From: Sphaerosporella brunnea
Lineage: Eukaryota; Ascomycota; Pezizomycetes; Pezizales; Pyronemataceae
DNA length: 64,000 bases
Direction: 5' to 3'
NCBI GenBank assembly: GCA_008704415.1
Contig: VXIS01000015.1
Span: forward strand, 1-64,000
In this document: one piece after another, positions 20,601 to 30,216 of the stretch
Layout: each line of letters opens with the position of its first letter
How positions within the stretch are numbered: the first letter of the stretch is position 1
Translations under genes and position numbers: made by a program
Notes under the pieces: model-generated
Databases searched by the model: none
Seen by the model: only the letters and a program-made list of their open reading frames with translations
What the model was told of the DNA's origin: nothing

Positions 20601-20763
20601 CAGAGAGGAGTTTCTGCACGTCGCTTTTTGGCTGGGAGGATTGTGTGAAGGAGGAGGCATAAAAACGGGCGTGAGCATTCCAGAGGCGAATACGTGATAC
20701 ATTACGACATTCCAGAGTCCGTGATGCTATACTCCGTGGTGGGAGGCAGCGAGGGAGAGGCAT
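17679..20763 (-). CDS. Mitochondrial RNase II (RNB) family protein, CYT-4/Dss1-like
   Basis: Predicted exons 20276-20763 and 17679-20214 with a 61-nt intron (20215-20275), giving 1007 residues, close to fungal Dss1/CYT-4 length. The splice joins RGDLCELR to TPNGIDMG in frame; reading through the intron instead hits a stop. The Arg-rich, Cys/Ser-containing N-terminus (MPLPRCLPPRSIASR) fits a mitochondrial presequence. The RNB core shows VFCVDDATAQEIDDGFSIE (Asp cluster of the catalytic site) and, later, TSPLRRYADMVAHWNL, the conserved Arg-Arg-Tyr-x-Asp block. Known relatives degrade or process mitochondrial RNA as the exonuclease of the mitochondrial degradosome. An upstream in-frame Met at 20865 is possible, but the second Met gives the better presequence. 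The Asp cluster looks intact, so activity is likely. Confidence 0.88.
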
Positions 20764-20911
20764 CGTGGTGGGGTGATAGCAATTGTGGCGGATGAAAGCA
20801 AAAAAACGAAGCAAGCGCGACAGTCTCAAAAAAAGTTTAACACACGCCAAGGAAATCACGTGCAAGAAACAAAGACCTCACTCACGAGGTTTTTAACCGC
20901 GGCAAAAAGAA

Positions 20912-21001
20912 TACACCGTGCGGGAATCGAACCCACGGCATTACCTGAAGTTCCTATTCTGTGAATGGGAAGGTAATATGTTACCCCTACACCAACGGTG
21001 T
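20912..21001 (-). tRNA. tRNA-Gly(CCC) with a 19-nt intron
   Basis: On the minus strand the acceptor arms ACACCGT and ACGGTGT pair over 7 bp, with discriminator A (20912). The D arm is GTGTAGGGGTAACAT. The anticodon stem TTACC/GGTAA encloses loop TTCCCA-A with anticodon CCC (20967-20969) and a 19-nt intron after position 37 (20947-20965). The T arm is GTGGG-TTCGATT-CCCGC. A T5 run downstream (20904-20908 on the plus strand as A5) fits a Pol III terminator. It lies between the RNase II-like gene start and the FYVE-RING gene. Confidence 0.92.
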
Positions 21002-21650
21002 TGCTCATTGTCAGTGGACCATTTGATAGCCTTATGAGCTGCAACAACGCTTCATGTCATCCCATCAGAACAGATACTCGCCGACAAACTGATCACTCAA
21101 CAACAGCTTTACGATGTTGGCTTTCGATAGCAATTGGCTACGAGCTTCCATCTACCCCGCCTCCGCAACATGCCATCTCCAAAAGACTACCATCGCCATT
21201 AGGCTGTCTCGAAGTCGGTCAGGGACATTTTCCTCGAGCTCAACCTAGGTGAACTGTCTGTCACGCAGAACGGTAGGAAAGAGGCCCTTTCTCGTGTCTC
21301 AAGCCCGCTGAGCGACTATATATAGAGTATGGTCCATATCTACCTTCACCCCCCTCCGCCCCACACCGATAATCTACAGTCGACACTCCAAACCCCAGCC
21401 ATTCCTCCCGATCCGTAGGAATCTAAGCCACCATAAACAAGAAAGCACAACGCACGCAGGAAAGACAGACACCCACCAGGAAAGGAAGCAAGGAAGCAAG
21501 AAAAGAACGGACAGAAGAAGAAAAAACACACAACACCCAATACTCCAATCCAATCCAGTAGTCCAGTCCAAATCAATCGCGTCGAAATCAAGAGTTGAGT
21601 CCAAGTCCAAAACACCCATTCCTCCACCCGAGCACAGCGCCAAAGCGCTC
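21002..21650. other. Intergenic, between the tRNA and the 3' end of the FYVE-RING gene
   Basis: Probably holds the 3' UTR of the minus-strand ligase gene. A long minus-strand frame at 21346-21729 is mostly low-complexity (Cys/Phe/Trp-rich) and overlaps the last ligase exon in another frame, so I do not call it. Confidence 0.5.
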
Positions 21651-22647
21651 CTATTCGTGGATCGCATGCGTCGGACACTCGCCATTTCCCTTCCTGTCGA
21701 ACCAAGTGCGTATGCATTTCTGTTTCCATCAGTCCGTCGTCCCGCTAGATGTCATTCGAGGGTATTCACCTTGTGATACCGACACAAACACTCCAAGCGT
21801 GCGATCTCGGTTCCTACCACAAACTCTTCGAAGCAGATCACGCACTCGACCACCTCTCCCGTAGAAGGATCCTTTGTGTCCTTCTCGCCCGCATTCCACA
21901 CTACCATGCGGCCGCCATTGGTGTAGCTCCTAGACCTGCCTGTAGCCGCCGAATTCAGGGTAGCAGATGGCGGTGGCGGTGATGTAGCGGCCGAAATACA
22001 CGCGGCTATATGTGCTTCTCTGCCCGCTTCCGTGGGATCCGAGAGATAAGGTAGTGCACGGTGACATATAGGGCAGTAATCGTTCTCGTCTAGCTGCGGG
22101 GGTTGACGGTGGAAGTTATGGTACGGGGCGGTCGGCGGAAGAGAGCGGCCGCCCTGGGTCTACAACTGTCAGTCAGTCCCCCACGGGTCATTCCCCCATG
22201 GGGGAAGGGAGCGGGGAAACGCACACTCAATCTCCGCCGTCTACTCTCTGCTCTCCTCGGCACCTCGACCGGCCTACTACCACTTCCCACCACCCGCGGG
22301 GTGGCGCCTAAGCACTCCTCACAGATCCGAACCTCGCCCTCTGCGCCCTCTTCCTCCGGCTCCTCGCGATACGGAGGCGGCGGCGAGTCGCCGGTCAGAT
22401 CGATAACCTCGATTTTGGGGGGGCGAACGATAAAGGCGCGGGGGATGGTGATGCGGTGCGGCGAGCAGGATGCGCACACGACACGCCCGCAGCGGCGGCA
22501 GTGATGCCGCCGGTTGAAGAAGGTGAAGGTGGCCAGGCAGATCGGACAGGAGGAGGCGGAGGCATCGGGTTGCCAGGAGGGACGCGTTGGCGCTCGGCGG
22601 TGCGAGTGGATGACACGGGACGAGGAGGACGAGGAGGACGAGGACAT
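21651..22647 (-). CDS. FYVE - zinc finger - RING E3 ubiquitin ligase (Pib1-like)
   Basis: Three exons (22225-22647, 21770-22159, 21651-21719) separated by introns of 65 and 50 nt with all boundaries in phase 0; total 293 residues. The N-terminal FYVE domain is shown by CPIC, RRHHCRRCGRVVC and a closing CEEC; the basic RRHHCR motif binds phosphatidylinositol 3-phosphate on endosomes/vacuoles. A middle YCPICHRALP...HIAAC segment is a C2HC-type finger. The C-terminal RING is split by intron 2: ECVICFEEF...LECLCRYHK | KCIRTWF...CPTH. The last exon is only 23 codons and is easily missed. The order FYVE-finger-RING matches fungal Pib1-type ligases, which ubiquitinate endosomal cargo. A Ser-rich run follows the start Met. 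Confidence 0.9.
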
Positions 22648-23538
22648 GGTGATGATGCGCTCTTGGTGGGGGGGGGGGGGGGTGCTACTGTGCAGAGTAC
22701 TCTCTCTCTCTCCGCTCGGGTGGAGTGGTGGTGTCGAGAGGTGTGGGTGGGTATGCGGCTGGTGGAGATAACGAGGAACCGAGATTCGAAGGTCAAAGCT
22801 AACAAGCTTTAGTATCACGGCGCACTCGCGTGACAGCGTAAAATGAGCGCTCGATGGGAGCAATTTGGACAGCAGCAGATTTGGAGATTCGAGCGATGGA
22901 TTCGAGATCTGCTCTTTGAGAAAGCATCGTTTCTCTCCACAGCGAATCGCAACCTCTCACGTGCCAATGCCTTAGCTGCATGGTCACGTGCGCGGGAGAC
23001 GCAGGACATTGAATCGGTAACTGTAGAGCACAGAGTGGGTTGTTGATGGCTTCGGAGAAAGGATGGCGGTAGTTGTGGTTGCTCTAGCCGCCCGCTTTCT
23101 CTTGTTCGTCCCATGGTATACCTCGAGTTTTCCTAAGGTTTCCGGGTGGCCTCTTCCTTGATAACATGAGGTTTCATGGGTTCTTGTGCATTGCAATATA
23201 TATATATATATCGGCTACGCTGAAAGAGTAAACCACAAATGAACGCGTGGGAATGTGCACGTGTGCTTGCCGCCATGAACCCCAAAATATGAGATCTCAG
23301 ACTTTCACTGAAGTGGCCCAGTCATGGGGCTATAGAATTTGAGGACCCTCAAATCCGGCCCCAGGCCGGTCCGGACGTCCCGGTTCTTGTTCATTCTTTT
23401 CATATTAGAAGATTTCTATCAGAGCATTCCTCGAATCGGTGGAACTCGTGCGGACGTGGGCACTGGCAATTCCGCCCGTCCAAATTTTTGGCATGGATTG
23501 GAGGGGGTAGGCACGTAGCGTTTGGATTCAGTCGAGGC
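22648..23538. other. Upstream region of the FYVE-RING gene and AT-repeat spacer
   Basis: Includes a 14-G run just upstream of the ATG (22668-22681), a CT repeat (22701-22714) in the likely 5' UTR, and a TATATATATATATATA run at about 23196-23211. Nothing protein-like. Confidence 0.5.
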
Positions 23539-24048
23539 CAGGAGAGGAGGATATAAGGTGCGGAGTAGATAGAGCTTCCTTCCTTCGGACAACACGTTCA
23601 ACACTAAACGTCTCGCGTCTCGTCTTACACTGGTATCAGCACTTTGTGCCCGGTTCTTAATCTACGATCCGGGCGAGCAGTGAGTGCACCTGGAAAATTC
23701 CGCGACCACGACCACGACCTTGCAACAGTGAATCGGACGGATTTCCATGAACAAAGACCACGACTACTACAAACACAAACCACAACAACAACAACAGCCC
23801 ACGATGACGACTCCAGCAGTGGCTGGCCCCGCCCCAGACCCACTCTACTATACCAGCGGATCAATCGTCCCGCGCCTCGTCCTACAGGCCCGGGCCCGCC
23901 ATGCGTGCTTTGGGCTTCCCAACGATGCTCATTCAACATTGCATTGGGCTCATCCAATGGAGCTTCAGAGTGGCTGCTGTATGATGTACATTATCTTCTT
24001 CGTTGCTTGTAATGCATACAAATCTGGCTCGACAGCCCGTTCAACTTA
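23539..24048 (+). mobile_element. Possible LTR-retrotransposon trace (LTR 3' end, primer-binding site, start of gag-like ORF)
   Basis: GATATAAGG (23550-23558) and a downstream segment ending ...CTTACA resemble the end of an LTR. One base later TGGTATCAGC (23631-23640) matches the usual primer-binding site for initiator tRNA-Met (TGGTATCAGA). A frame from 23747 (MNKDHDYYKHKPQQQQQP then TMTTPAVAG) could be the start of a degraded gag but stops after 100 codons. No second LTR, protease or reverse transcriptase is visible, so this is at best a fragment. Confidence 0.35.
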
Positions 24049-25484
24049 GGGTTGAACCGCTGGGCCGACGTCCCAGCAAGCTTATCCGTAGGGCTACCTG
24101 GGTGCCCCGAACCTAAGCACTATGCTATGGTACTGTAAAATACCTGAGTTCGGGGAACTTGAAGCTGTGGTGATTCGATGTGTTACCCGCACGGGCGAGT
24201 TAGGGATCGAATCTTTCGCCTCGCTTGCGTAGTTTATACGTTCGATACTTCGAAATTTCTAATCTTAGGGCCAAAAATACCACAGTCTAGACGTGTATAA
24301 AAGCTTCTTTGCAGTAGGACTGGCGGTGCTGTAAGATCTCAGGCTTGATGGCTACCTGATTTAAACAGCGGCAGAATACAAAGCTCCGGGACATCCACCT
24401 TGTCGCGGACCACCTTGACCCCGTCACCGTCGTCAACAATCATAGTTACACGCCCGAGGAGCACACCACTATACTTGCCTTTATTGGAAAATATGGCAAT
24501 GATGTGGCCCGCCGTCAATATGTGCAGTATAAATCTCGGCAAAATTTATTTACCCGCCTGAACCCCCATCTGGAGTCGCGCAGAGGACGACGCATTGCAA
24601 TTTTGGGAAGAGATGGAGCCATTTTCGACGGCTCTAGCCCAGGTTGCCCTTCGTCTCTTAAACTCTCTTTCACACCCTGTCGAATTCAGTGCCTTCGGAG
24701 CGCTCATTCTCAACGAGGTTTCCCTATCTTCATCCCCCTCATCTAACCTTTGTTGATACATTGAATAGAAACCTGATACAATTCAAAAAGCGGAGTCGAC
24801 TCGGCGCCCAAACAACAGACCGGCTCGCCTGCATTCACGTCAATATGCGCATCCTAGAGCGGGGAGATCAGGACCCACGCAGTTGGCATGAACTGCCAAC
24901 GCCAGGATTGGTCGAACTTGAGGAGGCCTACAATCAGCCATCCTAGGCCTGATGGTGGGCGTGAGGTTACGCGACGGGTCTTCGTGGGGTCCAGAAAAAC
25001 TCAAAACAGCTTTCTCGTGACATTTTTAAATGCGGATCACTCGTTCTCTTTAGTTCTGCTATAGTTTGACGTAATCTTGGATAAGTTTACGAATTTAACT
25101 GAAATTTCACCTTCCAAAAGAATGATATACAATCTTCTTAGACCACTAGGGCGAGGCGAGTGATTATCTATGAGCTAACCTGCCCTGAAGTCCCCCTCCG
25201 CCGTCTGAAGCAAACTTCAGGACATGTAGCTTTTCCAGCACTGGATATGCTAGTGATCGAAGGCCTTTTTAGGGTTGAGTACTGAAATTATATACCCAAT
25301 GATACAAAATATACACAAACGTAACAATACCGCGACATCCACAGATGTCGTGGGGCAACAACTTTTACCGGGCCTAAGCGTTTGCGGGAGTGTTTAAAGA
25401 GACTCTTCAGATTGAGGCTGGGATTCACTGGGTGTTCTCCAGCGAGTCAGGCTGCGGAGCAAGAGGGGGATTAGTTTCGATGCG
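24049..25484. other. Unassigned intergenic region
   Basis: No ORF on either strand looks like a known family. The last ~100 bp is the 3' flank of the minus-strand gene ending at 25485. Confidence 0.5.
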
Positions 25485-26625
25485 TCAGCGACGTAGCAAA
25501 ACCTCTCGATCGTTGTACTTTATCATCGGCCACACCGTTCCCTCTACCGAGCCGAGCGTGGTGGAGTCCTCATCGAGGACATACCAGCCATTTTCCACTG
25601 ACCAGCAACGCCAAACGAATGATGTGACGGCAAAGCCGGAGCCCTTTGGGGCTCGATAAAACGCATCTTCGAGGATCTTGCGGACCTTGTGCAAGGGAGT
25701 GGAAGCCTCGATCAAGGTCATGCCGGGGTCGTACGTTATGCGTCGCCGGCAATGGTCAGCTGACCGCCAATGCGCCGTGATGGCGATGTATGTCTTAGCC
25801 GGTGGCGATTCCGGGTTGATGCTCTGGTCAGATGTCCACATTTTTATGGTTTGGTCGAACATGTTGCAGCCGCTGATGCGCTCCGAGTCGCTGTGTCCCG
25901 GCAGCATCTTGATTTGGTGTTTTGCTATTTGTTGTTTGGCGTACTCGGGCATCTGGCGCATCAACTCCGCGACGAGGCCTTTCAGCTGGCCAACAGTGAT
26001 GTTCCGCGGCCGCGGGAGTTGGGTGTACAGATCCACACCCGGCCGTGCGAGGAAGCGGAGGCGATATTTCGTGCGTGACAGGATCGGCGAGCCTTGGACC
26101 ACGAACGGGGCGTAGATGTACGGGATCTCTTGATTCACCCGGGACCAATGCACCGACTCGATGGTGTCGCCAAACATGTCCGTGATCGTGTGCATGTCGA
26201 TCTCCATCTCGTCCGCGACTCCGATTTTCATCCCCTGTCCCCGAGTCAGTGTCCAGACGTCACGGATGGCAGGTAGGGGGGGGGGGGGGCGGTATCACCT
26301 CCCAGGTTTCCACTGTCTGCCGGTCGAGGTAATATACGTGCTCTTCTGGGTCGTCTTTGATCGAGAACTTCAGCAGTTTAGTACCCCGCTGGAGCAGCCG
26401 CTCAAACACCCGGGCCTCGAAGGGGCACGACGTCACTTCCTCCGGCTCGAGAGCGTCCAACGGCTCCTGATCATCCTCCGGATCCTCGTCATGACCGGTT
26501 GTGGGCTGCGCAGTGACGGTGATTGGGCTCGCTTGTTCCATCGCGTTGATGGGAGAGGCAGTAGTCATCGATGCGTTGGTGTTGGCGGATATAGCGTTGT
26601 GTTCTGGGGAGCGAAGAGCTTCCAT
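25485..26625 (-). CDS. Unknown two-exon protein with an acidic N-terminus
   Basis: Exons 26299-26625 and 25485-26234 with a 64-nt intron (26235-26298), both in phase 0, give 358 residues. The splice joins VETWE to GMKIGV. The first ~70 residues are Ser/Thr- and Asp/Glu-rich (HDEDPEDDQEP) and probably disordered. The rest is well mixed and globular-looking, with segments such as YIYAPFVVQGSP, YRLRFLARPG and GFAVTSFVWRCWSVENGW. I recognise no domain. The intron contains a 14-C run close to its donor (sense strand). Intact frame and clean splice sites argue for a working gene. Confidence 0.65.
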
Positions 26626-27239
26626 TGAAAGGTAGATGTTCCAGCATGAGTGAGGAACAGGGTGGGTTTATTGGTGTTGTTGGGGAGGGAGGGGAGGGCG
26701 TTGTCCTAGTATATCGAACTCGTCACTCGACATGGAATGAAGGGCAATTTTTTCTAAGCAGGTAAGATATATCTTCTTGAGCTACGAACACGTTGCTGAC
26801 CGCCGGCTGCTTTCGACGACATGGCAACGCACTCTCTATCTGGTTGTGAAGGGTCTCATCGAGCCATTAACGAACGGGTCGGTTGGGAAGTACCACCAGC
26901 AAGAACAACATTCTGTTCTTTTTTACGTTCAACGAGATATCCAACTTGATGCTGGATAATAACCCGAAGGCTTCCCTGGCCCTGAGAAGAGTAATCAGGC
27001 TTCTACATAAGCTTCCGGTGCGGTGCTTTGCACTCCCGATCTAGTCACCGGTAAAACTGGTAAGCCGTGCGGTTGCCGATGACCCCTCAAGAATTGGCCG
27101 CCGGAAACTTGAGAGGGTCACACCTTTCTAATTCTTTTCCCTCGGATTCGGAGATCACTCAACTCCTGAGTCTCGCAGCTTCCCCGCCCGCTTCTAGAAT
27201 TGGGTATCCCATGTTGCCACCTTCGGCCGACCTTTATGG
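26626..27239. other. Spacer between the unknown gene and a decayed gene
   Basis: Upstream DNA of the 25485-26625 gene plus what may be a further 5' part of the pseudogene at 27240-28519. Nothing firm. Confidence 0.4.
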
Positions 27240-28519
27240 TTGGCATATAAGGACTCTAAGGCCATCGCTCTCCGGCGCGCAGTCAAATTGAAATTGCTGT
27301 GCAAGCATAAGTACGACCCCAGCAACAGAAACCACCGGCTGGCTCTCCTGGCCAACCGAACCGTGCCTTCAGTACGAGGAAGCTATTCAGCTCGAAATTC
27401 AAGCCGTCCAAGCCCATCATCGGTGGATTATCATCAGGTTCGACTTCAATTCTGGATTCTTTCGAACTACATCGCCGTCAGCGCCAATCCTCGCGGAGAC
27501 AGCGGCATGGATCTTGATGGGAGAAGGGGCGAAAGAGAGATTGTGATGTAAGACTATTAAGTCGCTTTTCTCTAAGCCATTGTCTCCCAGACTTATCGGT
27601 CGTGGAAGATCGGGTGAGCTTTTACTATGCGCAACCCTTTGGGGTGTTGACTTTTTTCAAGATCTATTCACGCAATCGAAACTCCCCAGCAGAGGTGAAG
27701 GACAAGAACCCCAAGGCAAACCCCCGAAAGACATTTTCCACAGCGTGGATGAACTTCACCCACTTTACAGCGACAGAGAGATTTCTTGCGCCAGGAATTA
27801 CGGGTGAACTGCTCCACAGGCTTATTTTTTCGCAGACGGCCTTACAGTTAAGCCAAAATCAATAACACTGGGATCTTCGCATGCCTATCTACTTGGGAAA
27901 GCAAGATGAGGCTTTTGAACCCAAGAAGATGACGGCGCTGTTGGTACAGGTCAAAAACTCGGTGGAGGAAGAGTACTATAAGGACCTCTTTGATCTTGAA
28001 AACCCTCTCATCATCGTACTAGCGGACCTTGGCGTGAAGAAGCCATCCGTCAGCGTTCCGCGAAAAAGTCTTCGCATATCCGTTTCCGAGGCTGGGACCT
28101 CTACCTATAACTGCGTGAGCTCAGAGCGGACGGCTACGGCTTTAGGCAAGATCCTTTCGCTCTCAGCAAGCTCCGCCCGCGACGCGCAGCACCGCGTCTC
28201 TGATTGTAACATGCGCTTTAGCAGTCACGATTGGAAGGGAGGATTCCTGCAGAGTTATCTCGGTGAAGATGACGGACCAGTAGCGAACCGTAAGAAGGCC
28301 GTTCCCAAGAAAAAGACGGTAAGAGCAAGTTCAGAAATATGCAAGAGGTCGGGAAAGCTTAAGCGTAAGGCTGAGGATATCGCTGATTCCGGCAAAGACC
28401 AGGAGGACGTTGGCCAAGAGCCCCCCGTCCGCGGGGAGAAGGGGAAAGCAAAGGTGCAGAAGGAGCACCCCTCCACACAGGATACGAACCCCCAAAGAAG
28501 AAAATTCGCGTCTAACTGA
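27240..28519 (+). pseudogene. Decayed member of a fungal repeat family with a QVKN nuclease-like motif
   Basis: Pieces in different frames follow each other: YEEAIQLEIQAVQAHHRWII...FNSGFF...PILAETAAWIL (27370-27535), ARKTFSTAWMNFTHF-type sequence (27720-27800), then LGKQDEAFEPKKMTALLVQVKNS followed by PLIIVLADLG (27890-28040), and a basic C-terminal tail. From memory this series matches a large fungal family in which LIVQVKN lies in a restriction-endonuclease-like fold, related to Crinkler-type/transposon-linked proteins. Frame changes and stops (for example near 27540 and 27863) show it is broken unless introns I cannot see restore it. Assignment tentative. Confidence 0.4.
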
Positions 28520-29850
28520 GGTTGGAAGTGAAGATTCGACTTGTAGTGTGGTGCTCCCGCTTGGTTGGTGAAAGTTTGAGCCTGGCGTAACACAGCCGTT
28601 CTACTCTAAACACTTTGTGCTCGAATGCCTCACAGTCCATTAAACAGCCTCTTTTTTTCTTGAAATTGTTTACCACTCGCTGTTTTTGGTGATTGATAGA
28701 GAAAACGGTGACCGGGTGTTCTGGATGAGATTGTATTGCACTTTGAGGAACGAGCCTGAGAGAGTGTGGGAGAATAGACCGCCTTATAGGCTGCCGCTGG
28801 TTGTGAGCCATCTAGTATATAGTACTTATTAGCATGCAGGAGCCAAACGACTTTTTGAATGTGTGGTCAGGTATATGCGCGTACACGGTGTTAAGGAGGC
28901 TGAGCTCCGATTTTCATGATCACCTAGCTGCTGCCGCGGGAAAAGCTCAACTCTGTAGCTCAAAGTATAGAGATTCCTAGTTTCTGTCCCCCCCCCCCCG
29001 CCCCCTTCCTACCCATCTCCAGACGCCAGCCCCGTAGTGTCCATAGCTGTTCTATCTAGCAATCGCCACGCTCCGATCCAAGGTTCTGAGCTCGGGATCA
29101 TTAGTGCCGAGAACATTGCAATCCGCCAGACATATTTCGATGGTTCGGTTTTGCCATCGTATCTGCAACCAGATAATCAAAACCGCAACCCGAACAGCAA
29201 AACAGTTAGCGCAATCACACCTAGCTAGACGATCACTACAATCAACACACCGCTGTGATGGGGGGGAGCTTAGTCGCAACATAGCCTCAGGGGCGTCGAC
29301 GAAAACCCCTGATAACATCCTCGCTGATGTTTCCAAAAACTTGAACTTGTACGCATGGTTGCCACAATTAACAGGCTTAAGTGATCCAAAATATGCGATT
29401 TACCGCAGCGGGTTCAAGCCGTCGACGGAGGTACTTTGCTCGGGCTGTTAGGGCTTGCCCGGCCGGCAAGAGTCTTTACCATGGCCTGATGCTAGCAAGT
29501 ACTCTTCTTACTAGCACAGGAATTCCACATTGCCAGTTTTCAATATCTGAATGGGAAAGCAGATCGTCGGAAGATTACTTGCCGTGTTCAACCACAACGT
29601 CAAAGGAAAAACATGCCACTAGTGGGGTCTTTCCAGATTCTATGTTTCTGGATGGCGATTGGTAAACCTTATGGCTCTATATTATGGTGCGTGTCCCCAA
29701 CATTACTCCTACTGCTAGACGGACACCGCGCGCGCGAGGGCCTTGTTTCTGAACGCTTCCTTTCATTTTCACAGGTTGGTCATTACGCCACAAAACCACC
29801 CCCTTACATCCCTCCCCCCCGAAAAAAAAAAAAAAAAAATCCCCGCGAGC
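28520..29850. other. Intergenic region without a recognised gene
   Basis: Has a poly-C stretch at about 28989-29004 and an A-run at 29822-29839. Short frames on both strands show no family signal. Confidence 0.5.
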
Positions 29851-30143
29851 TCACTCCTGATCCTTCCCGCAATTCGCCAACGGGTCAACAAAGAACTGAA
29901 CACAGCCCGTTTCAAGACACCTGTCACATCCATCAGCCCATCCCGCGCAATCACCAAACACCAGGGGGCGGGGGGGCGGGAGGGAGGGGAATACGCTTTC
30001 ATAGTCTCGACATAGCTCGGCGAACACTCGGGATAGCTCAGCGCGGCGTCACAGATCTCTCTGCCTTTTGCACAATCGTCGTCAGAGGTTGGGGCCGCAC
30101 TAGCCGCCACCAGCATCGTAATCAGAAACGTCCACGGGCGCAT
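29851..30143 (-). CDS. Six-cysteine small secreted protein
   Basis: Exons 29995-30143 and 29851-29920 with a 74-nt intron (29921-29994) give 72 residues. A hydrophobic signal peptide (residues 4-16, likely cleavage after AASA) precedes a mature part of about 55 residues with six cysteines: DDDC, REIC, PEC, KAC, TGC, ANC. Four of them lie before the splice junction or at it, and the last ones come only from exon 2, so the unspliced frame misses half the pattern. The intron has a CTGAT branch-like site 13 nt before CAG. A TATAAA word lies about 70 bp upstream of the ATG. Even cysteine number and small size suggest three disulfides and an extracellular role. No named family recognised. Confidence 0.72.
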
Positions 30144-30210
30144 TGTTGTTGTAGTTGTTGGGGGTTGTTGGCTATGGGGAGGAGAAGTGAGGGAGGGAGG
30201 GAGGGAGGGT

Positions 30211-30216
30211 TTTATA
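30211..30216 (-). promoter_or_regulatory. TATA box of the six-cysteine secreted protein
   Basis: TATAAA on the minus strand, about 70 bp upstream of the ATG at 30143, downstream of a CCCT-rich run (GGGA repeats on the plus strand, 30191-30209). Confidence 0.5.

Noticed and set aside
21346..21729. 127-codon minus-strand ORF
   Set aside because: It overlaps the last FYVE-RING exon in another frame and is low-complexity.
24049..24240. Second tRNA gene suggested by GGGATCGAATC-type B-box words
   Set aside because: No acceptor stem or anticodon arm can be formed around it.
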